NCBI GenBank assembly: GCA_903789495.1 | Contig: CAIFEQ010000015.1 | Location: 1-44,276, forward strand | Direction: 5' to 3' | DNA length: 44,276 nt | DNA from: an uncultured Erysipelotrichaceae bacterium | Lineage (GTDB): Bacteria > Bacillota_I > Bacilli_A > Erysipelotrichales > Erysipelotrichaceae | Shown here: piece by piece, positions 16,513 through 24,248 of the stretch | Position numbering within the stretch: position 1 is the first letter of the stretch | Layout: the number at the start of each line of letters is the position of its first letter | The notes under the pieces: model-generated | Seen by the model: the letters and a program-made list of their open reading frames with translations, nothing else | Database searches by the model: none | What the model was told of the DNA's origin: nothing | Program-made: the position numbers and the translations under genes

Positions 16513-17097
16513 TCAGTTCTTCTGTACTATGCCTCTGCCCGTCTGACCGATGTCCGGCAGGATCCAGAGCACGGCGACCAGGACATACAGAATATAGGAA
16601 ACCACCGGCAGATAATAGGACAGCGGCATCGCCGCGGCATAGGCAAGGATGGTGATGAGACTTCTTCTGTCCTGGCTGAGCAGGCCTGCCAGCGTCGCCT
16701 TCCGGCCATTGGCGCGGTAAACCGCTGCCGCCAGGATATGGTAGGCAATGGCGGAAAGGAACAGAATGATGCTGTACAGAAGACCCGGCGTGCCGCCGAA
16801 GCCGGCTTTTGAGGTCCAGGCCGTGGCAAACGGAATCAGGGAAACACAGAACATCCAGAGCAGATTGGCCCACAGGGTCTGCCCGCTGATCTGTTCGGCA
16901 CCGGCAAGCAGACGGTGATGATTCACCCAGTAGATGCCGATATACACATAGCTGATCAGATAGCCCAGAAAGGTGGGAACCAGACCCGCCAGGTCCGCCC
17001 AGGTGCTTCCTTCCGGCGCACTCATCTCCAGAACCATGATGGTAATGATGATGGCCAGCACGCCATCACTGAATGCTTCCAGTCTTCCTTTGCTCAT
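16513..17097 (-). CDS. TMEM175/DUF1211 family channel protein
   Basis: A 194-residue membrane protein with six hydrophobic helices. The first helix holds the family signature RLEAFSDGVLAIIITIMVLE, including the FSD motif that lines the potassium pathway in TMEM175 channels. Bacterial members form tetrameric, weakly selective K+ channels in the cytoplasmic membrane. A strong GAGGAGGG site lies eight bases before the ATG. Flanking genes do not indicate a physiological partner. Length is normal for the bacterial single-repeat form. Confidence 0.88.
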   Translation of the reverse strand: MSKGRLEAFSDGVLAIIITIMVLEMSAPEGSTWADLAGLVPTFLGYLISYVYIGIYWVNHHRLLAGAEQISGQTLWANLLWMFCVSLIPFATAWTSKAGFGGTPGLLYSIILFLSAIAYHILAAAVYRANGRKATLAGLLSQDRRSLITILAYAAAMPLSYYLPVVSYILYVLVAVLWILPDIGQTGRGIVQKN

Positions 17098-17153
17098 TGA
17101 GAATCCCTCCTCAGCTTATGTTCCTGTCAGGATACCTGTTTTCCGTTCCTGCC

Positions 17154-17501
17154 TCACTCCGCATCAAGCATCGGCAGGGCATGCCTTTCCAGCACATCGG
17201 CGATCTTCTCCAGTGCTTCCTGATATGATGCGTCATCCTGATAATCATACCAGTAACCATTCGATGATTCAGGATGATTCCGCTTCGCCGCAGCCATCAC
17301 GGCCGTTCTGACTGCCAGAGTCTTATCGATGCTTTCGCCTGTCTGTACGTTTGAGATCAGACAGATCCTCAGCGGTCCATACCCGGGAGTCTCGGCGATC
17401 CGGACCGTCTGCCTCGCTGTATCGGATGCATTCTCAACGGTGCGGATCACGGCTCTGCGGTTGAAATCCCAGTCCGAAAAATCATCCCATCCTTCAAATC
17501 G
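17154..17501 (-). pseudogene. Truncated coding fragment beside the radical SAM remnant
   Basis: An open frame of about 115 codons with no credible start. Reading in phase from 17501 gives RFEGWDDFSDWDFNRRAVIR and continues to the stop at 17154, ending HALPMLDAE. A TGA stop lies directly before it. The only internal starts are a GTG at 17450 and later codons without ribosome sites. The composition (NRNHPESSNGYW-like soluble, mixed charge) looks like genuine coding sequence. I do not recognise the family. It abuts the broken radical SAM gene with no space, which suggests that a deletion removed the 3' part of one gene and the 5' part of the other. Confidence 0.55.
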
Positions 17502-17765
17502 TCATGGGATAACCCTTTTCCTTAAGGTAATGTAGAAGATTCTAAAAGTCAGGATTCAGGATCGGATCCCCGCCTGCGATGTAAAAGTAGGGAACCCGTC
17601 AAATGTGCTGCAGAATACTTCACAGGAAACAACGACTTTTTTCTTTTGCTCAAAATTCATCATGCACAGCGGCATCGCCTGGTTCTCGGCAAAGTTGTAG
17701 CAGTGTTTGCACTGCTGGTCACAGTCATCGAAGATATGCCACTGAAATGCGAAATACTCTGCCAC
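17494..17765 (-). pseudogene. Radical SAM peptide maturase, broken fragment
   Basis: The first 45 or so codons (GTG start at 17765 with GGGAGGAGGG upstream) encode FAFQWHIFDDCDQQCKHCY, carrying the CxxxCxxC motif of radical SAM enzymes that binds the 4Fe-4S cluster. After about 55 codons the frame shifts near 17600. The continuing frame reads VPYFYIAGGDPILNPDF, the GGDP motif that contacts S-adenosylmethionine. A TAG stop follows, then NLLHYLKEKGYPMTI and a TGA. Only about 90 of the usual 350-450 residues remain, so the enzyme is dead. The style is that of enzymes modifying ribosomal peptides. A 29-codon open frame sits 41 bases upstream. Confidence 0.82.
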
Positions 17766-17798
17766 CGTTCCCTCCTCCCGATTTCTCTATCTCTTCTG

Positions 17799-17833
17799 GC
17801 AGCAGATTACTTCTGTTCCGGCTTATCTGCTGC
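17799..17833 (-). other. Hairpin between peptide gene and radical SAM remnant
   Basis: Perfect 9-bp inverted repeat GCAGCAGAT / ATCTGCTGC (17799-17807 and 17825-17833) overlapping the stop of the small peptide frame. There is no T-run, so it is more likely an mRNA processing or stability stem than a full terminator. This arrangement is common between a peptide precursor and its maturase. Confidence 0.5.
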
Positions 17834-17896
17834 GCCGCAGGCCGTGCCTTTGTCAGTGTTTTTCCGGTTCCAGAGTGCCAGATGTTTTAATACCAT
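17807..17896 (-). CDS. Candidate 29-residue RiPP precursor peptide
   Basis: A short frame starting ATG at 17896, with AAAGGAT six bases upstream. It encodes MVLKHLALWNRKNTDKG followed by TACGAADKPEQK. It has one cysteine and a hydrophobic/basic leader-like first half. It is on the same strand as, and 41 bases before, the remains of a radical SAM peptide maturase, the classic order for ribosomally made and modified peptides. A stem-loop lies at its end. The maturase is broken, so the peptide could be unmodified, orphaned or no longer expressed. Family assignment is not claimed. Confidence 0.5.
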   Translation of the reverse strand: MVLKHLALWNRKNTDKGTACGAADKPEQK

Positions 17897-18055
17897 AGTG
17901 ATCCTTTTCACCAGCATTCAGCGGCAAGCATCAGCTGCTTACATGCTGAATATAATTGCTGAACATTTGAAAAGGAAATGAAAAAATTCAGCTCATGATC
18001 TTTACTGCAGTCAGAAGGACTGACGGAGGAAAACGGTATTCCTTCCGGAAAACAG

Positions 18056-18089
18056 AAAACGGTTTTCCTGCGGGAAAGACCGTTTTTCT
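18056..18089 (-). terminator. Bidirectional-looking terminator after the permease
   Basis: A long stem of AAAACGGTTTTCC against GGGAAAGACCGTTTTT with a one-base bulge and loop TGC. T-runs follow on both strands. It lies 25 bases after the permease stop. Confidence 0.8.
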
Positions 18090-18113
18090 CAAGAACTGAT
18101 TTTTGCAGAGACT

Positions 18114-19448
18114 TTATTCCTCAATACCTTCGATACTGCGGAGTTCAACCTTGCCGCTCTTAAGCCGCCAATGAGCATAGATGAACATGGCAATGGTCAG
18201 CACGATGTTGCCGATGATGCCGACCCGGTCCAGCAGCTGCAGGCTGAAGATGCCGATGAGCAGCGATGCAATCCCGGAAATGGTCAGCAGGATGCAGTAC
18301 ACCGGATAGGAGCAGTGCAGCGAACAGTTTTCCCAGGCTTCCGGAAATTTCTGCGGCAGACGGTAGCTGAGCGCCACGGCAACGACGTTGACAAAGGCAC
18401 CCGGTGCCGTAATGAAGGACACGATCGTGTCGAGGGAAAAACCGCAGATGACAGGGACAATGGCAATCAGCCACATCGTAATCAGGACATTGGAAGCGAC
18501 TCCGTTCTCATTGCGCTTGGCCAGGAATTTCGGCAGCCAGCCGTCATTGGCACCCGCCCAGATCGGTGCCCACATGCCGGCAATGCCGCCCAGCAGGGAG
18601 GTCAGCAGGGCAAAGATCGCACCGCCGATCATAAAGAAGATATAGAGGGCATGCGGCATGAGCTGCTGTGCCACATAACCCAGGGTATAGGAAGCCGCTT
18701 CCGACACCGGCAGAACTGCGGCTGCGGTGTGACCAAGGAGAGCATATACGACAGCACAGATGGCACCGGAAACAAACATGGCAATCGGGATGTTCCGCTT
18801 CGGATTTTCGGCGTCAGCGGTGACGTTCAGAATGGAAGTTGTCCCGTTGCAGGCAAAGCTCATCAGCGCCACTGCCATCATAAAGGATCTTGCCCCGTTG
18901 GCAAAATACGGAGTGCCGTCATGTACGGCAACGCTGTCCCCATTGATGAAGCCGAAAATGATCAGCAGAAACAGAGCCGCATACATGCAGACCGTCAGCA
19001 CATTCTGAATCTTTGCCAGGAAACTTGTACCTTTCAGAGAAATCAGGAAAAACAGTGTCAGAATACCGACGGAAATGAGTTTTGAATAAGGGGCCAGGGC
19101 CGGAATCAGCTGAATCAGATAATTGGCAACTGAAATGCCCAGCACTGAGAAGGAACAGTTGGAAATGACATAGACAATCGCCATGACACCGGTAAAATCC
19201 GGCGGCAGAACGAGCGCCTGCTGGGCATAGACACCGCCGTCCTTGGCGAACATGGAAGAGATGAAGATGTTGCGCATCTGCTGGATGATGGCGAAGAACA
19301 TGGCCACTACCATCGCCAGTTCGATACTGCGGTCGGTGATGCTTACACCCATGCACAGCATCGAGAATATGCCGGAACCGATGACAGATCCTACGCCAAT
19401 GGAAACCAGACTGAAGAGTGAAATCTTTTTGCTGTTCTGTTTTGTCAT
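18114..19448 (-). CDS. APC family amino acid permease
   Basis: A 444-residue permease with about twelve membrane helices. The first helix carries LVSIGVGSVIGSGIFSML, the G-S-G-I-F substrate-binding loop of the APC superfamily. It should import or exchange an amino acid using an ion gradient. Start 19448 was chosen because GGGGAG lies six bases upstream; the ATG at 19454 has no spacing. It begins 12 bases after the PatB-type C-S lyase gene and is expressed from that gene's MarR-controlled promoter. The pairing suggests uptake of cystine, cystathionine or a related sulfur amino acid for the lyase (inference). Confidence 0.9.
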   Translation of the reverse strand: MTKQNSKKISLFSLVSIGVGSVIGSGIFSMLCMGVSITDRSIELAMVVAMFFAIIQQMRNIFISSMFAKDGGVYAQQALVLPPDFTGVMAIVYVISNCSFSVLGISVANYLIQLIPALAPYSKLISVGILTLFFLISLKGTSFLAKIQNVLTVCMYAALFLLIIFGFINGDSVAVHDGTPYFANGARSFMMAVALMSFACNGTTSILNVTADAENPKRNIPIAMFVSGAICAVVYALLGHTAAAVLPVSEAASYTLGYVAQQLMPHALYIFFMIGGAIFALLTSLLGGIAGMWAPIWAGANDGWLPKFLAKRNENGVASNVLITMWLIAIVPVICGFSLDTIVSFITAPGAFVNVVAVALSYRLPQKFPEAWENCSLHCSYPVYCILLTISGIASLLIGIFSLQLLDRVGIIGNIVLTIAMFIYAHWRLKSGKVELRSIEGIEE

Positions 19449-19460
19449 AATCATCTCCCC

Positions 19461-20660
19461 TTAGCTGAGATCAGCAAATGCTTTTTCAATCCGCTGCCAG
19501 GCTTCCTGAATCAGTGCCCGGCGTGTAGAAAGACACATCCGTTCAAAACCGGCCCCATAATCCGGATCAAACATCTTGCCGCCTTCGAGCAGAACGTCCG
19601 CATCAAAATAGATGCGGCGGTGAATCTCCTCCGGTGAAATGCCATAGTCACGGAAATCAAGCCAGAGAATATAGGTTCCTTCCGGCCGGGCCGCATGAAC
19701 TTTCGGCATATGCTCATGCAGGAAATTCAAAACCCAGTCGATATTGCCATCGAGGTAGACTTTCAGTTCGTCAAGCCATTCCTCGCCGCCCTCATAAGCT
19801 CCCTGCATGGCGGCCAGTGTCAGCGGATTTGGACTGATATAGTCAATGGCCTGATCAAAGGCTGCCTTCAGTTCCGGATTTGTGATGATGGCATTGGTGC
19901 CCTGCAGGCCGGCCAGGTTGAAGGTCTTGTTCACACCGTTGAAGGTAATCAGATTCTTCCCGTCAACCAGTGTAGCCAGCGGATGGAATTCCTGATCCGA
20001 CCGGATCAGATCACCATGAATCTCATCGGAAATCACTAGGACATCATTGGCTGTACAAATTTCATACATGCGCACCAGTTCTTCATCGGTCCAGATCCGG
20101 CCGGTCGGATTATGCGGATGGCAGAGAATAAATATTTTCACATCCGGTTCTGCGCATTTCTTTTCAAAATCAGCCCAGTTGATGGTATAGTGCAGGTTTT
20201 CATCAGCGATCAGCTGGGAATTGCATACCTTTCGTCCAACCTTTTCGATATTAATGGTGAAAGGGCCGTAGATCGGCCGGTTGATCAGGATGCTGTCGCC
20301 CGCATTGGAGAAAGCCCGGAAGGCAGCCTTCAGCGCTTCAATAGTGCCGTTGGCGTAGGAAATAGTATGCGGTTCAATCTCCCAATTCTGTCTCTTCCTG
20401 TACCAGCGGCAGACGGCCTCATACCACGCCGGATCTACTTCCGGTGCGTGTGCCAGATAGCCGTAGATATTGTGCCGGGCACGCTTCATAATGCTTTCCC
20501 GTACCGAGTCCGGTGCACTGAAATCCATATCGGCTGTAAACAGTGGAATGGTGTTGGCATCATAGTGATCGCAGAATCCGTACCTCAGCATCAGCGGACC
20601 GGCGTCCCATTTTGAAGCACCGGTACCATGACGATCGATTGGCTCATCGAAGTTGTACAT
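19461..20660 (-). CDS. patB: PatB/MalY-type C-S lyase (aminotransferase class I/II fold)
   Basis: A 399-residue pyridoxal-phosphate enzyme of the MalY/PatB group, which cleaves the C-S bond of cystathionine or cysteine conjugates to pyruvate, ammonia and a thiol. The cofactor lysine is in FNGVNKTFNLAGLQG. Other landmarks are ADMDFSAPDSV near the N-terminus, HPHNPTGRIW, and ISDEIHGDL with the Asp that binds the pyridine nitrogen. The C-terminal arginine region (CLSTRRAL) is present. A GGAGG site is six bases before the ATG. It heads a two-gene unit with a permease, under a promoter whose operator is shared with the dehydrogenase gene upstream. Confidence 0.92.
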   Translation of the reverse strand: MYNFDEPIDRHGTGASKWDAGPLMLRYGFCDHYDANTIPLFTADMDFSAPDSVRESIMKRARHNIYGYLAHAPEVDPAWYEAVCRWYRKRQNWEIEPHTISYANGTIEALKAAFRAFSNAGDSILINRPIYGPFTINIEKVGRKVCNSQLIADENLHYTINWADFEKKCAEPDVKIFILCHPHNPTGRIWTDEELVRMYEICTANDVLVISDEIHGDLIRSDQEFHPLATLVDGKNLITFNGVNKTFNLAGLQGTNAIITNPELKAAFDQAIDYISPNPLTLAAMQGAYEGGEEWLDELKVYLDGNIDWVLNFLHEHMPKVHAARPEGTYILWLDFRDYGISPEEIHRRIYFDADVLLEGGKMFDPDYGAGFERMCLSTRRALIQEAWQRIEKAFADLS

Positions 20661-20675
20661 GCTTGTCCTCCATTT

Positions 20676-20718
20676 AGTTAGTCTATCTAACTTATAACAC
20701 TGTTTTTCCAGCTGTCAA
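20676..20718 (-). promoter_or_regulatory. Promoter and operator of the patB-permease unit
   Basis: On the minus strand TTGACA (20718-20713) and TATAAG (20696-20691) are 16 bases apart. A perfect inverted repeat AGTTAG-N5-CTAACT (20676-20692) overlaps the -10 and the start site. The same half-site CTAACT is at the dehydrogenase promoter. The local MarR protein is the likely binder (inference). Confidence 0.75.
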
Positions 20719-20753
20719 GATCCGAGAATATGGAAAAGCAACGGCAGACCAAA

Positions 20754-20790
20754 ACTGCGGACAGCTTCTTTTTCAGAAACTGTCCGCAGT
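20754..20790 (-). terminator. Terminator after the alcohol-dehydrogenase-like gene
   Basis: A perfect 11-bp stem ACTGCGGACAG/CTGTCCGCAGT (20754-20764, 20780-20790) with a 15-base loop, followed by TTTTGG on the minus strand. Confidence 0.8.
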
Positions 20791-20823
20791 CTTTCTGCCT
20801 GATTGTTTTCAGAAAATGCTTGA

Positions 20824-21831
20824 TCAGCCGGTTATCATGACCTTCATGGCTGTATCTGCCTGATCAGCTGTTTCAAAAGCCTGCGGGCCCTCAGACAGCG
20901 GGAAGCAGTGAGTGACCAGAGCTTTGGTGATGTCATGATGCGTTGCCAGCAGTCCGCGGCTCTCCTTCAGATCCTCACCCGAGAACATGACCGAACCATG
21001 AATCTGCGCATTGTTATAAACGAGTGCCTGCATATTCAGCTCTGCTGGCTTCCGGTGAATAGCCAGGACGACAATCGCGGCATTGTATTTCAGCATATCA
21101 ACAACCTGCCCGAGCAGCGGACCGACACCTGCCGCATCCAGATACAGATCCACATCCGGTGCATCCGGCATCGTCATGGAGAATGCCGTACCAAACTGCT
21201 TCTGCAGCGCTGCTTTGAGATCCTGTTCTTTTGTATTTACCGCAGCTGCCCCTTCCTGAGCCGCCCTGGCCAGCCGAAACGGTACAATATCGGCCAGGAC
21301 AACAGGTCCGATGCCCTTTGCCTTCAGGTACTCATAGGCACATAAACCGATAATGCCGCCGCCAAGAACTGCCACATGGGCATTCTTATTCATCGGAACT
21401 TTCTTCACGCCGCTCATAGCGACGCTGAACGGCTCCATCAGAGCTGCTTCCTGAAAGCTCATCTCGTCTGGAAGCGGGTACAGATCAACATCCTTCTGTG
21501 GATGGCAGACCTTGATATATTCTGCGAAAGCACCGATATAGGCACCTGGTTTGTCCGCTGCATAGCCGACCAGGTTCCGCGAAAGATTGGAGATAAAGAC
21601 GCGATCCCCTTCTTTAAATTCGGTGCGGGCGCCGGCCCTAGCAACAACCCCGGCCATCTCATGGCCGAAGCCGCCTGGCACACCGCTCCGGTAGCTGGCC
21701 AGATCCGTCCCGCAGATGCCCCGGCTCTGAATCCTGACCAAGACATCTTCCTCAGAGACCTCCGGAACCGGGCATTCCTGCACCGATACTTTCTTCACGC
21801 CATCCAAGAACAGGCATTTCATCATTTCCAT
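20824..21831 (-). CDS. Zinc-type medium-chain dehydrogenase, lacking structural zinc lobe
   Basis: A 335-residue medium-chain dehydrogenase/reductase. Catalytic zinc ligands are visible as Cys in GICGTD and His-Glu in GGFGHEMAG, with a later Glu in ALMEPFSVA. The NAD(P) fold motif is VAVLGGGIIGL. The four-cysteine structural zinc loop is absent, as in sorbitol and galactitol-phosphate type enzymes. Such enzymes oxidise secondary alcohols or sugar alcohols; the substrate is not clear. The gene has its own strong promoter with an operator like that of patB, and the MarR gene lies 128 bases upstream on the same strand. The ribosome site is AAGGAT, 13 bases away, so the exact start is uncertain. 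Confidence 0.88.
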   Translation of the reverse strand: MEMMKCLFLDGVKKVSVQECPVPEVSEEDVLVRIQSRGICGTDLASYRSGVPGGFGHEMAGVVARAGARTEFKEGDRVFISNLSRNLVGYAADKPGAYIGAFAEYIKVCHPQKDVDLYPLPDEMSFQEAALMEPFSVAMSGVKKVPMNKNAHVAVLGGGIIGLCAYEYLKAKGIGPVVLADIVPFRLARAAQEGAAAVNTKEQDLKAALQKQFGTAFSMTMPDAPDVDLYLDAAGVGPLLGQVVDMLKYNAAIVVLAIHRKPAELNMQALVYNNAQIHGSVMFSGEDLKESRGLLATHHDITKALVTHCFPLSEGPQAFETADQADTAMKVMITG

Positions 21832-21853
21832 AGCAGCAGTACGATCCTTTCTT

Positions 21854-21906
21854 TTATTAGCTTATCTAACTAATAATAACTATAAAAAGATCAGTCTCTT
21901 TGTCAA
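21854..21906 (-). promoter_or_regulatory. Promoter and operator of the dehydrogenase gene
   Basis: On the minus strand TTGACA (21906-21901) and TATAGT (21884-21879) are 16 bases apart. An inverted repeat TTATTAG-N9-CTAATAA (21854-21876) overlaps the start region, and inside it TATTAG-CTTAT-CTAACT copies the layout of the patB operator. Confidence 0.72.
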
Positions 21907-21959
21907 GAAACTGATCCAATAAATTCCCTGTCTGAAAGGATGCGGATCACAAAAGCGGA

Positions 21960-22469
21960 TCAGCTGGTTTCTTTCTCTGATTCATTCTGATCCAGTTCAT
22001 TCAGATAACGGGTGTACTCAGCCAGAATCTGATAAAAGGTTTCCAGGTCCTCTTCGCTGTAATTCGCCATCAGCCGTCTGATTAATGCGTCAGACTGTTT
22101 TTTATCATAACGCGTGTGCGCTCTATCTAGCTGCTGCCCCTTAGCTGTCAGATAAAGGTGCTGGATCTTGGCATTATCCGCATCCTGCCGCTTCTCCAGA
22201 TATCCATCCTTGATCAGACGGTTGATCTGAGCAGAGACAGTTGCCTTGGTCTTATGCCAGTAAGCAGCTATTTCCGTAACGGTTGTTCCTTTGTGATAAC
22301 GGATATAACGGATTGTATGCGCATCGATTTCATAGATCTGCGTTCCGGGAACATAGCTGCGCGGCATCATCTGATTTCGGCTGTATGCCTGTACGAAATC
22401 ATAGATCATATCCGTCGCCCAATGTTCCTTTTCGTACGCTTCCGTTATTTTTTTAAATTCCTTTTTCAT
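21960..22469 (-). CDS. MarR family transcriptional regulator
   Basis: A 169-residue MarR protein. The winged-helix core runs KGTTVTEIAAYWHKTKATVS and AQINRLIKDGYLEKRQDADN, with flanking helices for dimerisation and an acidic C-terminal tail (NELDQNESEKE). Its nearest targets are the dehydrogenase gene 128 bases downstream and the patB-permease unit. Both have near-identical promoters overlapped by CTAACT-type inverted repeats. It probably represses both until a sulfur or alcohol metabolite binds (inference). The gene's own upstream region shows no matching repeat, so it may not regulate itself. The ribosome site is weak. Confidence 0.9.
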   Translation of the reverse strand: MKKEFKKITEAYEKEHWATDMIYDFVQAYSRNQMMPRSYVPGTQIYEIDAHTIRYIRYHKGTTVTEIAAYWHKTKATVSAQINRLIKDGYLEKRQDADNAKIQHLYLTAKGQQLDRAHTRYDKKQSDALIRRLMANYSEEDLETFYQILAEYTRYLNELDQNESEKETS

Positions 22470-22575
22470 ATCTGCTCAGTCTTTTCTTCAGCAAGTGTAT
22501 CAGAATTGCTTGATGACTGCCAGTATGGCACCACTCTGTCGCAGGCCGTTCAGGCCCATGATTCGATCCTCTGAC

Positions 22576-23064
22576 TCATCGGACAGGATGATTCTCCAGG
22601 ATTGCCTGTTCCAGATTTGCTTTCAGCAGGGCGAGTCTTTTCCGGGTATCCGGATTGGTGCCGCAGTAAGAAGGATCCATCTCCTGATTAGGCTCATACG
22701 GACACGGAATACCGTACAGACTGAACTGATCGCTGGTGAGGTCGATATAGAGGCCGTTGATCCTGTTGAAATAATGCGTACCGCCCCCCGGCACCCGGAT
22801 CCGGTGAATACTGCCGCCGAAATATTCATAGACGATGACGGCAGTGATGGCGCATTGGCCATAGGTCGGATCATTTTTCCTGTCATACTGCGGATCCAGC
22901 TGTGCCGAAGGATAGGCCGTCTCCCTGACCCAGTTCTTCAGCAGCAGGGTGAAGAGATCATTCAGAGTCGATACGGAATCCTGCTTTCTGCCTGCCAGAG
23001 GAATATCGCCATACTCCTCACCGAAATAATGGATCTCTCTGCCAGAATCTGTAAAAAAGTTCAT
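22576..23064 (-). CDS. YunG-like protein
   Basis: A 162-residue soluble protein resembling Bacillus YunG. The core reads DPTYGQCAITAVIVYEYFGG, then IHRIRVPGGGTHYFNRING and YIDLTSDQF. The conserved Cys and His spacing recalls a papain-like or transglutaminase-like fold, but activity is not established for the family. The ATG at 23064 was chosen because GAGGGAT lies just upstream; the longer reading adds 24 residues of no family match. It stands alone between the MarR gene and the next terminator. Confidence 0.8.
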   Translation of the reverse strand: MNFFTDSGREIHYFGEEYGDIPLAGRKQDSVSTLNDLFTLLLKNWVRETAYPSAQLDPQYDRKNDPTYGQCAITAVIVYEYFGGSIHRIRVPGGGTHYFNRINGLYIDLTSDQFSLYGIPCPYEPNQEMDPSYCGTNPDTRKRLALLKANLEQAILENHPVR

Positions 23065-23391
23065 GTTTTCATCCCTCTTATCTGCATACAGCTTTGGACT
23101 CGATGCAGGCCAGGAATCAGCCTGAAGCCTGTTCATATTTCATATCTTCATGATATGTTTTTACCTCTCGTTTCTCAATCCTGTCTGGATGTTTTGTCTG
23201 CTGATCTGCATGCAGGATCAGCCTGTTCCGTATCAAGGCCTTCCCTGCACTGCTTTTACCTGCCAGACGAAAAATTCACATCACAGATCGGATTATCGAA
23301 GAAGGCTGATCGAATATGGCTGTTCATGCATGCAGTCCGGCATCCAGATCCTGTCAGATGAATCTGATTCTGTCTCTGACACAGAAAGCAG
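23065..23391. other. Intergenic stretch with nothing recognised
   Basis: About 330 bases between the YunG-like start and the terminator of the next gene. Short frames on either strand lack ribosome sites and family likeness. No RNA gene or strong promoter was found. Confidence 0.5.
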
Positions 23392-23422
23392 AAAAAAACT
23401 GATCCTGAACCATCAGGGTCAG
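23392..23422 (-). terminator. Terminator after the zinc-ribbon membrane protein
   Basis: Stem CTGATCCTGA/TCAGGGTCAG (one G-T pair, loop ACCA, 23399-23422) followed on the minus strand by seven T (23398-23392). Confidence 0.85.
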
Positions 23423-23445
23423 CGTCATCTGTCAGGTATCCGATG

Positions 23446-23895
23446 TCAGAAAACAGTCTTGACCAGTTTGCTGAGCAGTCCGTAAGCCAGGTTGATCGCA
23501 ATCAAAGTAATGATGAGCCGGATCACCAGCGGCCTGACAGCCTGTTGGTTTTCTTCTGCGATCTTGTTGACATCGTGAATGTCTGCCCATTCCATGGACT
23601 GGCAATAGGGGCAGAATACCTTACGCGCATAACTGCTGTACTCTGGACTGTTAACCACTGCGGCTCCTTCGGTTTTCGTCCTGGTCGTGCTGACTTCTTT
23701 GTGCATGACACCCATCTTCAGGCTGTCCTGCGTCCCCTCAAACGTATTTCCGCATTTACGGCAGGTCACGCGGATGACCCGGCTGGCCATCTGTTTCTTC
23801 TCGTACTGCTTAATGGTTCTGAGAAAGCGGATGACACAGATGACGATGAGCGCGAACTCAATCAGTGACAGCACCTGAAGCAATCCTTCTTCCAT
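23446..23895 (-). CDS. Membrane protein with a zinc ribbon
   Basis: A 149-residue protein with an N-terminal membrane helix (about 8-24, LSLIEFALIVICVIRFL) and another near the C-terminus (about 122-140, PLVIRLIITLIAINLAYGLL). Between them lies a soluble loop with two CxxC pairs, VTCRKCGNTFEG and VFCPYCQSMEWAD. This spacing fits a zinc ribbon facing the cytoplasm. I do not recognise a named family. GAGGGGT lies eight bases before the ATG. It is a single-gene unit with its own terminator. Confidence 0.75.
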   Translation of the reverse strand: MEEGLLQVLSLIEFALIVICVIRFLRTIKQYEKKQMASRVIRVTCRKCGNTFEGTQDSLKMGVMHKEVSTTRTKTEGAAVVNSPEYSSYARKVFCPYCQSMEWADIHDVNKIAEENQQAVRPLVIRLIITLIAINLAYGLLSKLVKTVF

Positions 23896-24070
23896 TTTCT
23901 CTTACCCCTCATAAGATTTTCTGTTTAGTATGCCGACAGTCATTGCCGCTCTGCATTTCTGCGGATTTCCTAGACCATCCCGCCTGTCTTGTTCCACCCC
24001 CAATACTAGCATAAACAGACGAACCGGAAAGCTTCGGGGAAAACTGCTCTGCCCCTTCCCTGACGTAGCC

Positions 24071-24105
24071 AAAAAAACGCCAGCCTGTTTCTGCACAGAC
24101 TGACG
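24071..24105 (-). terminator. Terminator downstream of the AlaX-type gene
   Basis: An imperfect stem between CGTCAGTCTGT and ACAGGCTGGCG (minus-strand reading, two mismatches) is followed by seven T (24077-24071). It ends the transcript carrying the structured trailer at 24143-24213. Confidence 0.7.
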
Positions 24106-24142
24106 CCATCGGAAAATGACAGATATGGACAGCTGCTTCTGA

Positions 24143-24213
24143 AGCCCGCTGGTGTGTTCTGCCTACAGCATTCCGAAAGATCGGAAGGACCGGAATGCGG
24201 AACGAAGCGGGCT
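24143..24213 (-). other. Structured RNA trailer with competing stems
   Basis: Outer arms AGCCCGCT/AGCGGGCT (24143-24150, 24206-24213) enclose inner arms GCATTCCG/CGGAATGC (24168-24175, 24191-24198). Within this, TTCCGA/TCGGAA (24171-24176, 24181-24186) offers a mutually exclusive hairpin with loop AAGA. The element lies between the AlaX-type stop codon and a terminator. It resembles no riboswitch I know. Confidence 0.45.
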
Positions 24214-24248
24214 GAAACAGAATGTCCTGCAATGTCTCTGCCGTCAGT

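Noticed and set aside
24107-24248. Possible T-box or other riboswitch near the AlaX-type gene
   Set aside because: No T-box consensus (GGTGG followed by ACCGCG) is present and the element is downstream of the gene, not in a leader.
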